Of a stretch of DNA of 64,000 bases, positions 40,837 through 51,342 are shown in pieces. The stretch lies in the NCBI GenBank assembly GCA_036365145.1, contig JAEOAD010000982.1, positions 8,272,001-8,336,000 on the forward strand. Direction: 5' to 3'. The DNA comes from Orientallactaga sibirica (taxonomy: Eukaryota > Chordata > Mammalia > Rodentia > Dipodidae). The position numbers and the translations under genes were made by a program. The stretch's first letter is position 1; each line of letters begins with the position of its first letter. The notes beneath the pieces are model-generated. The model was not told where the DNA came from. It worked only from the letters and a program-made list of their open reading frames with translations, and ran no database searches.

Positions 40837-41345
40837 GTATTTTATTTTTAATATTATTCATTTGAGGATCAATCCTCTATCCCAGCTTCTTTAACTAGGT
40901 GGTGACCTCTTATGGAGTCATGGAACTGAATGTGAGGGTCAAGAAAAATTTGGGAACAGTAAAAGGTATCTGAATGTGAAAATTAATTCAAAATCAAAGA
41001 CACAATGAAGCTCAAGTGTTTCTGGCAGCTCTCCTTTACATCAAATCCTGTAACTTCACTGCAGCCTTGGGTTTGAACACACATGTGTGTATGTTATCAG
41101 GATATACCACACCAACAAATGTTGCCTGAAATACTTTGGCTCAATTTTGGGACTATTGAATGTTATGATTTACTGGTTATATTTTCTGAAAATGCAAATT
41201 TTCTGCTCCTATCAAAACATAATGTTTTAAGTATGGAAAACAATGACTCTTAATGTCCCCCTACTGTACTTGCTTCAGCATGTAATTATCAAACTAGTAT
41301 ATCTGTGGATTGTATGGTGTCACGATGTTTGATTTTAAAAATTGC
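40837..41345. other. Unassigned AT-rich stretch
   Basis: No repeat named with confidence. It could be an old DNA-transposon or L1 remnant. Confidence 0.35.
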
Positions 41346-41500
41346 TTGGAGCTGGACGTGATGGCTCGTGCTTTTAATCCCAGCACTTGGGAGGCTGAGG
41401 TAGATCGATCACCTTCGGTTTGAGGCCACCCTGAGATTACATAGTGAATTCCAGGTCAGCCTGGGCTAGACAATGAGGCCTTATCTCAAAAAACCAAAAA
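41346..41500 (+). mobile_element. B1-type SINE
   Basis: 'gctggacgtgatggctcgtg' to 'aatgaggccttatctcaaaa'. Confidence 0.88.
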
Positions 41501-41514
41501 AAGTTTGAAAGTGA

Positions 41515-41717
41515 TAGATTAAATATGAGTGCTGTTCTCACTGGTAGTCTGAGAATCTCCTCCAGGGAGATGACAATAGATACAGAGGAGCCTCAAAGCT
41601 CATCAAAACAGAAAATCAGAGGCTGCTGAGAGCACAACACTAAGGGAGACTTATAACACACCTTCCAAGGCTCAGGGAACATTGTGCAAGAGGGGGAGGA
41701 AAGAATGTAAGAGCTAC
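41515..41717 (+). mobile_element. L1 3'UTR fragment
   Basis: 'caaggctcagggaacattgt', 'gcaagagggggaggaaagaa', 'tgtaagagcta' are the rodent L1 3'UTR signature. Confidence 0.75.
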
Positions 41718-41718
41718 A

Positions 41719-41935
41719 GGCTGGAGAGATGGCTCAGGGGTTAAGGTGCTTGCCTGCAAAACATAAAGACCTTAGTTTGATTCCCCAGTACCCAAGTAAA
41801 GCCAGATGTACAAAGTGGTGCATGTGTATGGATTTTTTTTTTTGCAGTGGCTGGAGGCCCAGGCATACCCATTCTCTCTCTCCATCTGCCTCCTTCTCTA
41901 CTTCTCAAATAAATAAAAAATATTTAAAAATTGTT
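41719..41935 (+). mobile_element. DIP-type SINE
   Basis: 'ggctggagagatggctcagg' to the A-rich tail, with an extra T-run in the body. Confidence 0.9.
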
Positions 41936-41945
41936 TGAACTGTTA

Positions 41946-42131
41946 AGCCGGGCATGGTGGTGCACGCCTTTAATCCCAGCACTCGGGAGGCAGAGGTAGG
42001 AGGATTGCCATGAGTTCAAGGCCACCCTAAGACTACATAGTGAATTCCAGGTCAGCCTGGACGAGAGTGAGACCCTACCTCGCAAAACCAAAAAAAAAAA
42101 AAAAGAAAGAAAGAAAAAAAGAAAAGAAAAG
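41946..42131 (+). mobile_element. B1-type SINE
   Basis: Near-consensus with GAAA-rich tail. Confidence 0.92.
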
Positions 42132-42151
42132 TAACAAAAGACAAGATACCA

Positions 42152-42233
42152 GGGGCCGGGGAAATGGCTCAGCTGCTAAAGGCACTTGCTTTCAACCACT
42201 GCTGGCCCAGGTTCAATTGCCCAGCACTTACCA
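42152..42233 (+). mobile_element. DIP-type SINE head
   Basis: 'ggggccggggaaatggctca' and 'ggttcaattgcccagcact'. Body lost. Confidence 0.8.
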
Positions 42234-42236
42234 AGT

Positions 42237-42815
42237 AATTTTTGAGGTTTTTATTAAGTAGAAACTTTGTTTGGACACATCATATTGTATGGATACAGAT
42301 TGGTACCATTTTCTTCCTCCCTGCCCCCATTTCACTGAGGGCCCTCCTCAGTGGGCTTTCTGGTATTCCCCATGGGGTTATGGGTGAGGAGTTGTGAAAG
42401 CAGCAGTCAGTCATTGTTGGGGGGGGGCTGGTCAATGCCTCTGGATATTCCCTCCCACCCTGTGGCTCTTAACAATTTTTCTGTCCCCTCTTCTGCAAAA
42501 TTCCCTGAGCCTTGGCGGGTGTGCTTGAAGTGTACTTTAGTGCCGAGCTCTCAGCAGCTTCTAGATTTTTGTATGTCTTGAGTGCCATCAGTGTCTATCG
42601 CCACTGCCCCCCTCCCCCCCCGGTGCAGATTGCCAGGCTCACTGTGAAAGCAGCACTCTTGCTCATCTCGCCAGTTTCTCTGTGGTTTTACCTGGGCCCT
42701 AGCTGATTTGCGAGTGGTGGCTCATCTCATGATAAGGGGTCAGCTATCTTTCTTGTCTTGTTGGTAGATTTTGGTTGTCCTTGGTTTTTACTGCCTAATA
42801 AAAATAAATTTTAAA
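42237..42815 (-). mobile_element. L1 3'UTR, reverse
   Basis: 'ccctgagccttggcgggtgt' and 'tctgcaaaattccc' parallel the reverse L1 tail at 47.5 kb. Begins with 'tttttattaag' at the L1 end. Confidence 0.65.
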
Positions 42816-42894
42816 AGACATCAAATGACAGATAACCATACTGCCAACTTCTAGATTTTACCGAAGCTAATATTTAGTCAAATTTGGTTTGGAA

Positions 42895-43102
42895 ATTTTA
42901 TTTTATTTTATTTATTTGCGAGTAGAGAAATACAGAGAGAGAGAGAGAATGGGTGCATTGGGGTCTTCAGCTGCTACAAATGAACTCGATAAATGCACCA
43001 CTTTGTGCATCTCACTTTATGTGGGTACTGGGGAATTGAACTCAGGTCATTAGGCTCTGCAGGCAAGCACCTTAACTGCTGACCCATCTGTCTAGCCCTG
43101 GC
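42895..43102 (-). mobile_element. DIP-type SINE, diverged
   Basis: Reverse: GA tract, 'gggtgcattggggtcttcag', 'gctgacccatctgtctagcc'. Confidence 0.87.
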
Positions 43103-43325
43103 TTGGAAATTTTTTAAATAAAGAAAATAACATTAAGGTCCATATCCTTGCCACCCTATTCCATGTATATACCTGCTCCTCCCTGTCCCTTCAGAGATCC
43201 TGGCACATGAAAGGCTGATCACTGAAGATTGTGGCCTCTGGGTTCTTTTGTCCTCTGGCTTGCAGATGGGATCTGGTTCTAGAAAGAACAGAAGACCAGA
43301 GGAAAGCTGAGAGCGCCACACCCTG
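43103..43325. other. Short non-repetitive spacer
   Basis: No feature recognised. Confidence 0.35.
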
Positions 43326-43480
43326 CCCTGCTCCTGTCAACAGTAGGGTTGCCAGATCAAATACAGGCTTCCCAGCTAAATTTGAATTTCAGATAAGCAC
43401 ACAATTCAGTGTAAGTTTGTTTTAAATATTACAAAGGACATGTTTTCTCTAAAACTTCATTCATTGTTTATCTCAAAATT
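43326..43480 (+). mobile_element. Old palindromic repeat
   Basis: 'agggttgccagatcaaatac' and 'tttgaatttcagataagcac' are the same element as at 20.2 kb. Confidence 0.55.
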
Positions 43481-43619
43481 GAACTGCTGGGTGTTCTTTT
43501 TTTGTAACCCTGGAGAGACTCCTTGAAGAACAATTTATGTGTGGGTATTACTCTTCCTACATTCATGTCTATAGCATGGTGTGAATACTGTAATTTTTTC
43601 CCTTGTTTCTTTCTTTGTT

Positions 43620-43775
43620 CCCTTTTTTTTTTTTTTTTTTTTTTTTGGAGGCAGGATTTCACTCTAGTGCAGGCTGACCTGAAACTCACTTCATATCCCA
43701 AGCTGGCATTAAACTCAAGGTGATAGTCCTACCTCAGCCTCCTGAGTGCTAGTATTAAAGGCATCAATACCTGGC
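43620..43775 (-). mobile_element. B1-type SINE, diverged
   Basis: Reverse: 'ggaggcaggatttcactcta' to 'ggcatcaatacctggct'. Confidence 0.85.
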
Positions 43776-43781
43776 TCTTCC

Positions 43782-43823
<42 letters not shown>

Positions 43824-43824
43824 T
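43782..43824 (+). repeat. (ATT)n microsatellite
   Basis: About 13 TTA units. Confidence 0.95.
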
Positions 43825-43978
43825 TTTTTTTTTGGTTTTTCACGGTAGGGTCTCGCTCTACCCCAGGCTGACCTGGAATTCACTATGTAGTCTCAGGGTG
43901 GCCTTGAACTCACAGCAATCCTCCTACCTCTGCTTCCTGGGTGCTGGGATTAAAGGCATGCGCCACCATACCTGGCTA
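43825..43978 (-). mobile_element. B1-type SINE
   Basis: Reverse: 'cacggtagggtctcgctcta' to 'gcgccaccatacctggct'. Confidence 0.92.
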
Positions 43979-44130
43979 TTTTTGGTTTTTCAAGGCAGGG
44001 TCTCACTCTAGCCAAGGCTGACCTGGAATTCACTATGTAGTCTCAGGGTGGCCTTGAACTCATGGCGATCCTCCTACCTCTGCCTCCTGACTGCTGAGAT
44101 TAAAGGCGTGCACCACCATGACTCCTGGCT
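43979..44130 (-). mobile_element. B1-type SINE
   Basis: Second reverse B1 in direct tandem. Confidence 0.92.
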
Positions 44131-44149
44131 TCCTTTTTTATTAATTTTT

Positions 44150-44582
44150 TTTTTTTTTGAGGCAAGATCTCATGTAGTCCAGGCTGATCTTATTATGTAG
44201 CTGAAGTTGTCTTTGAACTCCCGGTCCTTCTGCCTCCACTTCCAAAGTGCTAGAATTACAGGTGTGCATCATCATGCTTGGGCTGTTACTGTAAATTTTA
44301 TGTGCTAATTTGATTTCACATTCTTTCCTTTTTTGTATTAAATTTTTGCTATGTAGCTCTCGTTGGCCTCAAACTTGTGGTGATTGTCCTGCCTCAGGCT
44401 CTCAGCATGTCGGGATTATGGGCATATATCACCATGCCCAGTTGGTTTCATCATGTTCCATTTTTGGAGGCAGTGTAACTCAATCTAATCTAGAACTCAC
44501 TCTTCAGCCTTAGGCTGGCCTGGAATTTCTGAGTGTTGGGAATAAAGGTATGAGCTATTATGCCTTGCTAATTTCATGTTCT
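44150..44582 (-). mobile_element. Run of old B1-related SINEs
   Basis: Three eroded reverse copies: 44157-44282 ('gaggcaagatctcatgtagt'), 44335-44450 ('tgctatgtagctctcgttgg') and 44463-44575 ('ggaggcagtgtaactcaatc'). Confidence 0.7.
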
Positions 44583-44634
44583 TAAAATGCTCCTCAATCG
44601 AGTTTTTAGTAATATGCAACCTGTATTGGATCTT

Positions 44635-44792
44635 TTTTGTTTTGGTGTATATGTGTGTGCATAAACATGCACAGGCATCCAGAGGCCAAAGGAAGACATC
44701 TTCCCAGCTTTTACACGTGTGCCATGGGTGCTGGGAATTGAATTTCGGTCCTCACACTTGTGCAGCCACTGAGCCCTCTCCCTGCCCCCCTG
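44635..44792 (-). mobile_element. B3/B2-type SINE, reverse
   Basis: 'catccagaggccaaaggaag', 'gtgctgggaattgaatttcg', 'agccactgagccctctccct'. Confidence 0.7.
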
Positions 44793-45528
44793 TATTGAAT
44801 CTTTAATAAGGAGTGGACAGTTACCCATGAGCGAGGTGTGACTGTAGGATGACAATGTGGAAACTGGGACGCTCTGGGGCTGTGAGCAAGCATGTTCGCT
44901 GAGGAAGCGGCTCCTCTCTCCAGCTCAGCATATCTGGATTTAATCTCGTTTTAAGCCTCAAAACTGCCTCTGAGCCTGCCAGTGGGGATTTGCCTTTGGA
45001 GCCAGATGGCTACCTTTCTGAGTACACCTCCGCCCTCCGTGCCCAGAGATCTTCCTGGGCAGTACCTTCCCAGGTGTATACCCCTGAGCATCAGTCTTGA
45101 TCTCTTGGCAAGTTTTGCCAATTGGGGGCAGTTTCTCGACAGTCAAGCAAGGTGACAGAGCAATGCTGAAAGGCATTAATGACGATAAAACAGGTTTCCT
45201 CTAAGTAGTATTTGTGTTTCCTGAAAGGCCTTTCATATGTAAATGTAATTTGCAATTTCCTCTCTTTCCAGAAGAGTCCTCTTCTCTTTCATCATTTTGT
45301 CCACAAGTTTATGGTTTTGCTTTTTTTTTTCCCCCACTCATGGAGATGTAGATTTTGAAAAGATCCAGGTCAAGCTGTTTCACTGTTTGCCTAGCTTCCT
45401 CCAACCGCCATGAAACACTATAGATTTATTTCTAGTTGTCCCCCAGTGCCATCTGCTGACAAAGTAGCAGTTATACATTGCAGTGTATTTTACAAGAGTA
45501 TTGTCGCTGTTTGTTTGTTTTCTCTTTT
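44793..45528. other. Non-repetitive stretch
   Basis: About 0.7 kb, repeat-free and fairly GC-rich in its first half. This could hold conserved non-coding sequence. No exon supported. Confidence 0.4.
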
Positions 45529-45529
45529 T

Positions 45530-45752
45530 TTTTAAAGATTTTATTTTTATTTATTTATTAGAGACAGAGAGAGGGAAAGAGAGAGAGAGGGAGAGGGAGA
45601 ATGGGTGCACCAGGGCCTCTAGCCACTGCAAAGGAACTTCAGACACATGCACCCCATTGTGCATCTGTCTTACATGGGACCTGGAGAATCGAACCAGGAT
45701 CCTTAGGCTTTGCAGGCAAACACCTTAACTGCTAAGCCATCTCTCCAGCCCT
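45530..45752 (-). mobile_element. DIP-type SINE
   Basis: Reverse full-length. 'tttgttttctct' on both sides (45515 and 45756) is the TSD. Confidence 0.93.
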
Positions 45753-45880
45753 ATTTGTTTTCTCTTAAATAGGGCAGGAATCATTCATTGCTTTGGTTGA
45801 GTTAGGTCCAGTTAGGTCAGGTTTGCTCATGTTGCTTTGTAACACTGATGAGCGTTCCAGTTCTGTACGGTTACCAACCT

Positions 45881-46021
45881 TTTTTTTTTTTTTTTCTTCA
45901 AGGTAGGGTCTCACTCTAGCCCAGGCTGACCTGGAATTCACTATGTGGTCTCAGGGTGGCCTTGAACTCACAGTGATCCTCCTACCTCGGCCTCTCAAGT
46001 GTGTGTGCCACCACGCTCTGC
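45881..46021 (-). mobile_element. B1-type SINE, internal deletion (first of stacked pair)
   Basis: Reverse B1 lacking the 'ctgggattaaagg' segment. Confidence 0.9.
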
Positions 46022-46033
46022 GGTACCAACCTC

Positions 46034-46185
46034 TTTTTTTACCCCCAAGGTAGGGTCTTGCTCTAGCCCAGACTGACCTGGAATTCACTATGTAGTCTCA
46101 GGGTAGCCTTGAACTCACTTTGATCCTCCTCACCTCAGCCTCCTGAGTGCTGGGATTAAAGTCACACGCCTCCATGCCTGGACAA
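46034..46185 (-). mobile_element. B1-type SINE (second of stacked pair)
   Basis: Reverse B1. Variants of 'accaacct' stand before, between and after the two B1s (45873, 46024, 46189). Confidence 0.9.
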
Positions 46186-46211
46186 TTGCCAACCTGTTAA
46201 AAGTTTAAGTT

Positions 46212-46326
46212 AAGCCAGGTGTAGTGGTGTGTACTTGTAAAATCCCAACATTAGGGTGACAATCACAAGGATCAGGAGTTCAAGGCTAGCCTCAGCAAAG
46301 AGTAAAGTTCCAGGTCAGCCTGGTCA

Positions 46327-46330
<4 letters not shown>
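46212..46330 (+). mobile_element. B1-type SINE, old
   Basis: 'gccaggtgtagtggtgtgta' to 'aggtcagcctggtcaagag'. Confidence 0.82.

Positions 46331-46396
<66 letters not shown>
46331..46396 (+). repeat. (TG)n(AG)n microsatellite
   Basis: About 15 TG then 17 AG units. Confidence 0.95.
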
Positions 46397-46397
<1 letters not shown>

Positions 46398-46491
46398 AAG
46401 TGAGAGAGAGGTGTAATTTCAGGCCCAGACCCCCTGAGACAGAGTCCACCCACTAGGAAGTACCATCTCAGCTGACCTGAAACCTTTTTGT

Positions 46492-46608
46492 GTTTTATTT
46501 TGTTTTAAATAGGATCTGATATAGCCTAAGCTGATCTTGAACTTATAACCATCCTCCTACCTCAGCCTTCCCAGTGCTGGGTTTATAAGTATGTGCCAAC
46601 ACATCCAG
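46492..46608 (-). mobile_element. B1-type SINE, old
   Basis: Reverse: 'ataggatctgatatagccta' to 'atgtgccaacacatccagc'. Confidence 0.82.
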
Positions 46609-46629
46609 CAAGATTACACATTTCTTTTT

Positions 46630-46924
46630 TTAAATTGCTTTATTTCTTTTTTTTGTTTGTTTGTTTGTTTGTTTATTTGAGATAGAGAAAGAGAGAGAAT
46701 GGGCATGCCAAGGCCTTTAGCCACTGCAAATGAACTCCAGATGCATGTGCCACCTTGTACATCACCTTGTAACATCTGCCACCCTTTAGTTAATTCCAGG
46801 TCAGCCTAGTGAGACCCTACCTCGCAAAAACAAAACAAACATCTGGTTTATGTGGGTCCTAGGGAATTGAACCTGGGTCCTTTGGCTTTGCAAATAGTGC
46901 CTTACTAAACCATCCCTCCAGCCC
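46630..46924 (-). mobile_element. DIP-type SINE with embedded B1 3' half
   Basis: A reverse DIP with a plus-strand B1 3' segment (46791-46850) mixed into its middle. See findings. Confidence 0.85.
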
Positions 46925-46941
46925 AAGATTACACATTTCTT

Positions 46942-47126
46942 TTCTTCTTCTTCTTCTTTTTTTTTTTTTTTTTTTTTTTTTTGGTTTTTCCAGGTAAGGT
47001 TTCACTCTGGTCCAGGCTGACCTGGAATTAACTATGTATTCTCAGGGTGGCCTTGAACTCACGGCAATCCTCCTACCTCTGCCTCCCAAGTGCTGGAGTT
47101 AAAGGCGTGCGCCACCATGCCCGGCT
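46942..47126 (-). mobile_element. B1-type SINE
   Basis: Reverse near-consensus. Bracketed by 'agattacacatttc' at 46610, 46926 and 47127. Confidence 0.93.
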
Positions 47127-47231
47127 AGATTACACATTTCTAAAAAGGTCTCAGGTGATGGCAGTGGCCCTGATGCAGAGGTCATGTGTCAGAATTGAAG
47201 GGATAGCATGGAAGAACCTGGGGCCAAGAAT

Positions 47232-47640
47232 TCTTTTTAAGTTTTTTATTGACAACTTCCATTAAGTATAGACAATATACCATGATCATAATCCCCTGCC
47301 ACCACCCCCATTATTCCCCTCCTAAATCTTCCCTCCACTGAATCCCTTCGTCTTTTCAATTAGTCTCTTTTCTATTTTGATGTCATTATTTTTTGTCTCC
47401 TGTTATGCAGGTCTTGTGTATGTAGCATCAGCCACTGTGAGGTCATGAATATCAAGGCCACTTTGTGTCAGGAAGACAGAATTGTAAGCTCTTCTGCTCT
47501 TCTTTTGGCTCTTACATTCTTTCTGCCACCTCTTCCACAATGGTCCCTGAGCCTTGGGGGGTGTGATAGAGATGTCTCACTTAAGGCTAAACACTCCACT
47601 GACACTTTTTTTTGTGTGCAAGTTTTGTCTTCCTCAAACT
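47232..47640 (-). mobile_element. L1 3'UTR, reverse
   Basis: Starts 'ttattgacaacttccatta'. 'gaggtcatgaatatcaaggc' and 'ccctgagccttggggggtgt' match the reverse L1 tails elsewhere in the window. Confidence 0.72.
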
Positions 47641-47759
47641 GTCAAAAATAATCTTCCTAGTTGTCTCACAGTGCCATCTACTGTTTATTTATGCTGCAGG
47701 CACCCAAAAGGGACTAGCATTTTGTAAGAGCAGTTCCTTCTTTCCATGGGAACAAAGGC

Positions 47760-47930
47760 CAGTTCTTTTTCTCCTCCTCCCCCTCCCTCCCCCTCTACCT
47801 CCCTTTGTCTCTCTTCCTGCCTCCTCTCCCTCCTTCCCCTCCCCTCCCTTTCCCTTCTTCCTCTTCCTTCTAATTATTCTCTCCTCTTCCTCTTTTCTTT
47901 TCCTTTTTCTTTCCTCCTCCTCCTTTTTTT
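47760..47930 (+). repeat. CT-rich (polypyrimidine) tract
   Basis: About 170 bases, almost only C and T, running into a B1 poly(T). Confidence 0.9.
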
Positions 47931-48048
47931 TTTTTTTTTTTTCTGAGGTAGGGTTTCACTCTGGCCCAGGCAGACCTGGAATTCACTATGTCATCTTAGG
48001 GTGGCCTCGAACTCGCAGCAATCCTCCTACCTCTGCCACCTTAGTGCT
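47931..48048 (-). mobile_element. B1-type SINE, 5'-truncated
   Basis: Reverse: 'gaggtagggtttcactctgg' to 'ctctgccaccttagtgct'. Confidence 0.9.
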
Positions 48049-48184
48049 TTTGTGTATAAGCAATGAAAGTACTTCTTCCTTTGTTTAGTGTGACTTATTG
48101 TCATAAAGGTCCTTTTCTCCTCCCTCTCCTCCTGCCTCCCTCCCTTCCATTTTTCTTTCTTTCTCCACTTCCCCCCAGCCACCT

Positions 48185-48305
48185 TCGAGACAGGGTCTAC
48201 CATGTAGCCCTGGCTGGCCAGGAACTTGCTATGCAGGCCAGGTCAGCTTTGAACTTGCTAAGATTCTTATCCTGCTGTCTTTTAAGTACTCACTATGCCA
48301 GGCAG
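48185..48305 (-). mobile_element. Old B1-related SINE
   Basis: 'gagacagggtctaccatgta' to 'actcactatgccaggca'. Confidence 0.72.
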
Positions 48306-48334
48306 AATTACTTTTGTCCAAAACTCCTAAAGTT

Positions 48335-48574
48335 TTTTTTTTTTTGAGAGAGAGAGAGAGGAAGAGGCAGAGAGAGAGAGAGAGAATGAGCATGCCCACA
48401 GCCTCTCAGCCACTGTGAACGAATTCCAGATGCGTGCACCCCCTTATGGACATGTGCGGCATTGCATGCTTGCATCACTTGCATGGCTAAATGCAGGACC
48501 TGGAGAATTGAACGGGTCATATAGGTTTGGCAGGCAGACACCTTAACTGCTTATAAGCCATCTTTTCCAGCCCT
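48335..48574 (-). mobile_element. DIP-type SINE, long-body subfamily
   Basis: Reverse with 'acagcctctcagccactgtg' and 'ggcattgcatgcttgcatca', the long-body features. Confidence 0.9.
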
Positions 48575-48587
48575 GTTTTTTTTTTTT

Positions 48588-48735
48588 TTAATGTATGTGT
48601 GCTTGTGCATGTGGAGGCCAGAGGACAACCTTGGATGTCCTTAGGTCCCGTCTATCTTTAAAAAAATATTTGCACTCGAGATTGAATTCAAGTCATCATG
48701 CTTGCCATGAAGCTATCTCCCCAGTGCTATAATTT
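48588..48735 (-). mobile_element. B3-type SINE fragment
   Basis: Reverse: 'gtggaggccagaggacaacc', 'catgaagctatctccccagt'. Confidence 0.72.
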
Positions 48736-48904
48736 CTAGATCACTCTTATTTCTCTGTTTTCTGTTATATTGTGTGCCATGGACCAGACAACCATAGATA
48801 GGCTTTCTAAATAATAATAATACTGTATTTATTTCTAAGGTCTGCTGTAAGTATTTACTATACATTCAGTTGCTTAAATCAGAAGTTTCTCTCTATGCAT
48901 GTAT

Positions 48905-49026
48905 GTATGTATTTGGATTTGCTTTGACACAGAGTCTCATGTAGCTCAGGCTGGCCTTGATCTCCTGATCCTCCTACCTCTGCCTCTGAGTGCTAGGATT
49001 ATGAGCATATGCCACCATGCCCGGCT
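48905..49026 (-). mobile_element. B1-type SINE, old
   Basis: 'gacacagagtctcatgtagc' to 'catgccaccatgcccggct'-like end. Confidence 0.82.
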
Positions 49027-49037
49027 CTTTCTTTTTT

Positions 49038-49240
49038 TAAAAAATATTTATTTATTTATTTATTTGAGAGAGAGAGGCAGATAGAGAGAATGGGCACGCC
49101 AGGGCCTCTAGCCACTGCAAACGAACTCCAGACACATGCGCTACCTTGTGCACCTGGCTTACGTGGGTACTGGGAAACTGAACCTGGGTCCTTAGGCTTC
49201 CCAGGCAAGTGCTTTAACCACTAAACCATCTCTCCAGCCC
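49038..49240 (-). mobile_element. DIP-type SINE
   Basis: Reverse full-length to 'aaaccatctctccagccc'. Confidence 0.93.
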
Positions 49241-49289
49241 TGCATCTCTTTCATAATATTCCTTTTCAGAATTTTTTTTTTACCAAACT

Positions 49290-49510
49290 TTTTTTTTTTT
49301 TTTGAGACAAGGACTCATGTAGTCCAGGCTGGCCTTGACTTGCTGTCTAGCCAAGAATGATCTACTTATGATTTCCTTGCCTCTGTCCCCTAATGCTGGG
49401 ATTACAGGCATACATCACCATGCCTATTTTATACGGTCCTGGGGAATCTAACCTAGAGCTTCATACATGCTAGGCAGCAACTCTACCAACTGAGCTACAT
49501 CCCAAGCCCT
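49290..49510 (-). mobile_element. B4-type SINE
   Basis: Reverse B1 part ('gagacaaggactcatgtagt') and reverse ID part ('aactgagctacatcccaagc'). Confidence 0.85.
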
Positions 49511-50192
49511 ACTACCTTTTTTTTTTTTAGTCACCTTCAAATTTTGATAGATTGAGAATATTGCTAGTAAAATTGTCAATGGAACAAAGACTCATCTAAG
49601 TCATTTATTTCAACTCTATTTGCAGGCTTCTATTTCAAAAATGTAATTAAAATCAACTGCAGCAGCACAAATTCTCACCGGATATAGTCTCTGTAGGCTA
49701 GTCTCAGTCTCTTTTGTGAATTCTAGTTAAATTTTGCTTTAATTACAAGTTCCATCTAAGTATGACTCCTACTATACAATCCTTCTTCTATACCATTTAC
49801 ACCTTGATATTCAAAGGTGGACCTGACAGTGATTGCCCTGTCCATATATCATGCTTGTTTTTCTCCAGTGAAATTAGATTTTGCATCTTAAAATTCATCT
49901 CATTTGGGGGACTCTTCCCAGTGTATGTTGCCCCCATTAATGAGAGTCTACAGCTCTGATGTCTTGGTTCTCACCTGGCAACCCTATCCATGTTAAAGGG
50001 CAAAGGTGTTGTAAGTACAGTCAGAGACAACAGCTCAGATGGTTACAACCCACAAAGGCAGCAGCTCCTGTGATGCAATTAAATTTAGTTCCCATGGTTG
50101 AGACGAAAAATAAAAGCAAATTCCACCTTTCCTATTTGGCTTTCCACTGATGGCATTATGAAGGAGCAAGTGTCAAAATTTATAAAACTTAA
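49511..50192. other. Non-repetitive stretch
   Basis: No recognised feature. Frames at 49762-50150 are unsupported. Confidence 0.4.
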
Positions 50193-50206
50193 AAATCCTG
50201 ATTTTG

Positions 50207-50342
50207 GGTTGGAGTGATGGCTTAGGGGTTAAGGCGCCTGCCTCCTAAGCATGCCCTTTCAATTCTCCAGGTCCCATGTTTAGCCAGATGCAAAAAGTGA
50301 TGCAAGGGCGCAATGCCACACTTGGCCACAAGGGGGCGAACG

Positions 50343-50381
<39 letters not shown>

Positions 50382-50390
50382 CTCTCAAAA
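50207..50390 (+). mobile_element. DIP-type SINE, long-body subfamily
   Basis: Head to (CT)n, with 'gcaagggcgcaatgccacac'. The TSD 'aaaatcctgattt' lies at both ends. Confidence 0.93.
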
Positions 50391-50403
50391 AAAAATCCTG
50401 ATT

Positions 50404-50680
50404 TCACAGTATTCGGATGCCTTTAAAATATTCAAGTAAAGATGACACATGGCAGATGAGGGGGCTGCAGATGCTGCAGCAGATGAAAGAAATAGAACAT
50501 ATAACTCAATATATAGATACCATATAAGATAGTGGGATAGGCCAAGGCCTTCATGCATTTGAGGAGACTGGAATGTGAGATCTTCCATCCCACTGGTGCA
50601 CAGCCAAATATTTACTACACTGTTTTCTCCCTGACGTTAAAATATACAAGTCTTTAATATGCAGGTTAATAGCTTTCTTT
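50404..50680. other. Non-repetitive spacer
   Basis: No feature recognised. Confidence 0.35.
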
Positions 50681-50681
50681 T

Positions 50682-50885
50682 AAAAAGTATTTTATTTACT
50701 TATTTGAGAGAGAAAGAGGCAGATATATACAGAGAATGGGCACACCAGGGCCTCCAGCCACTGCAAACAAACTCCAGATGCACGGGCCACCACATGAGTC
50801 TGGTCTTACATGAGTGCTGGGGGTTGAATCTGGGTCTTTAGGCTTAGCAGGCAAGCACCTTAATCACTGAGCATCTTTCCAGTTC
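50682..50885 (-). mobile_element. DIP-type SINE
   Basis: Reverse full-length. Head end diverged ('gagcatctttccagttct'). Confidence 0.9.
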
Positions 50886-50919
50886 TGGCTTAATAACTTT
50901 CAACAAATGTTTATACCAG

Positions 50920-51077
50920 CTGGGCATGGTGGCGCACGCCTTTAATCCCAGCACTCGGGAGGCAGAGGTAGGAGGATCACCATGAGTTCAAGGCCACCCT
51001 GAGACTACATAGTTAATTCCAGGTCAGCCTGGGCCAGAGTGAGACCCTACCTTGAAAAACCAAAAAAAAAAAAAAAT
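50920..51077 (+). mobile_element. B1-type SINE
   Basis: Near-consensus. TSD 'aatgtttatacca' on both sides. Confidence 0.94.
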
Positions 51078-51094
51078 GTTTATACCAAAGTAAT

Positions 51095-51342
51095 CTATAA
51101 CACAGCATGCCTATTCCTCTAGAATTTCCTGCATGACTCTTTCCCAATCACAGTTGGATTATTTCTACAATTTAAATTATTTTCATCGCTTCCAGAACCT
51201 CACATAAACAGAATTATACAATACCTATTTTTTGGCTTCTGAATTATTTTGTTCAACATAACATCTGCAAAGTTCATCTAAGTTCTTAAATGTGATTGCC
51301 ACAATAGGACAAGTATAATCCCTATTTTATAGAAATTGCTAT
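51095..51342 (-). mobile_element. Possible ancient L1M remnant
   Basis: 'acataaacagaattatacaa' and 'ttttgttcaacataacatct' resemble reversed old L1 3' sequence. Confidence 0.45.

Noticed and set aside
47047..47265. A recurrent peptide family (…SRRSSYLCLPSAGIKGVRHHA…) appearing in many places on both strands
   Set aside because: It is the translation of reversed B1 SINEs, whose consensus happens to be open in one frame. It is not a gene family.
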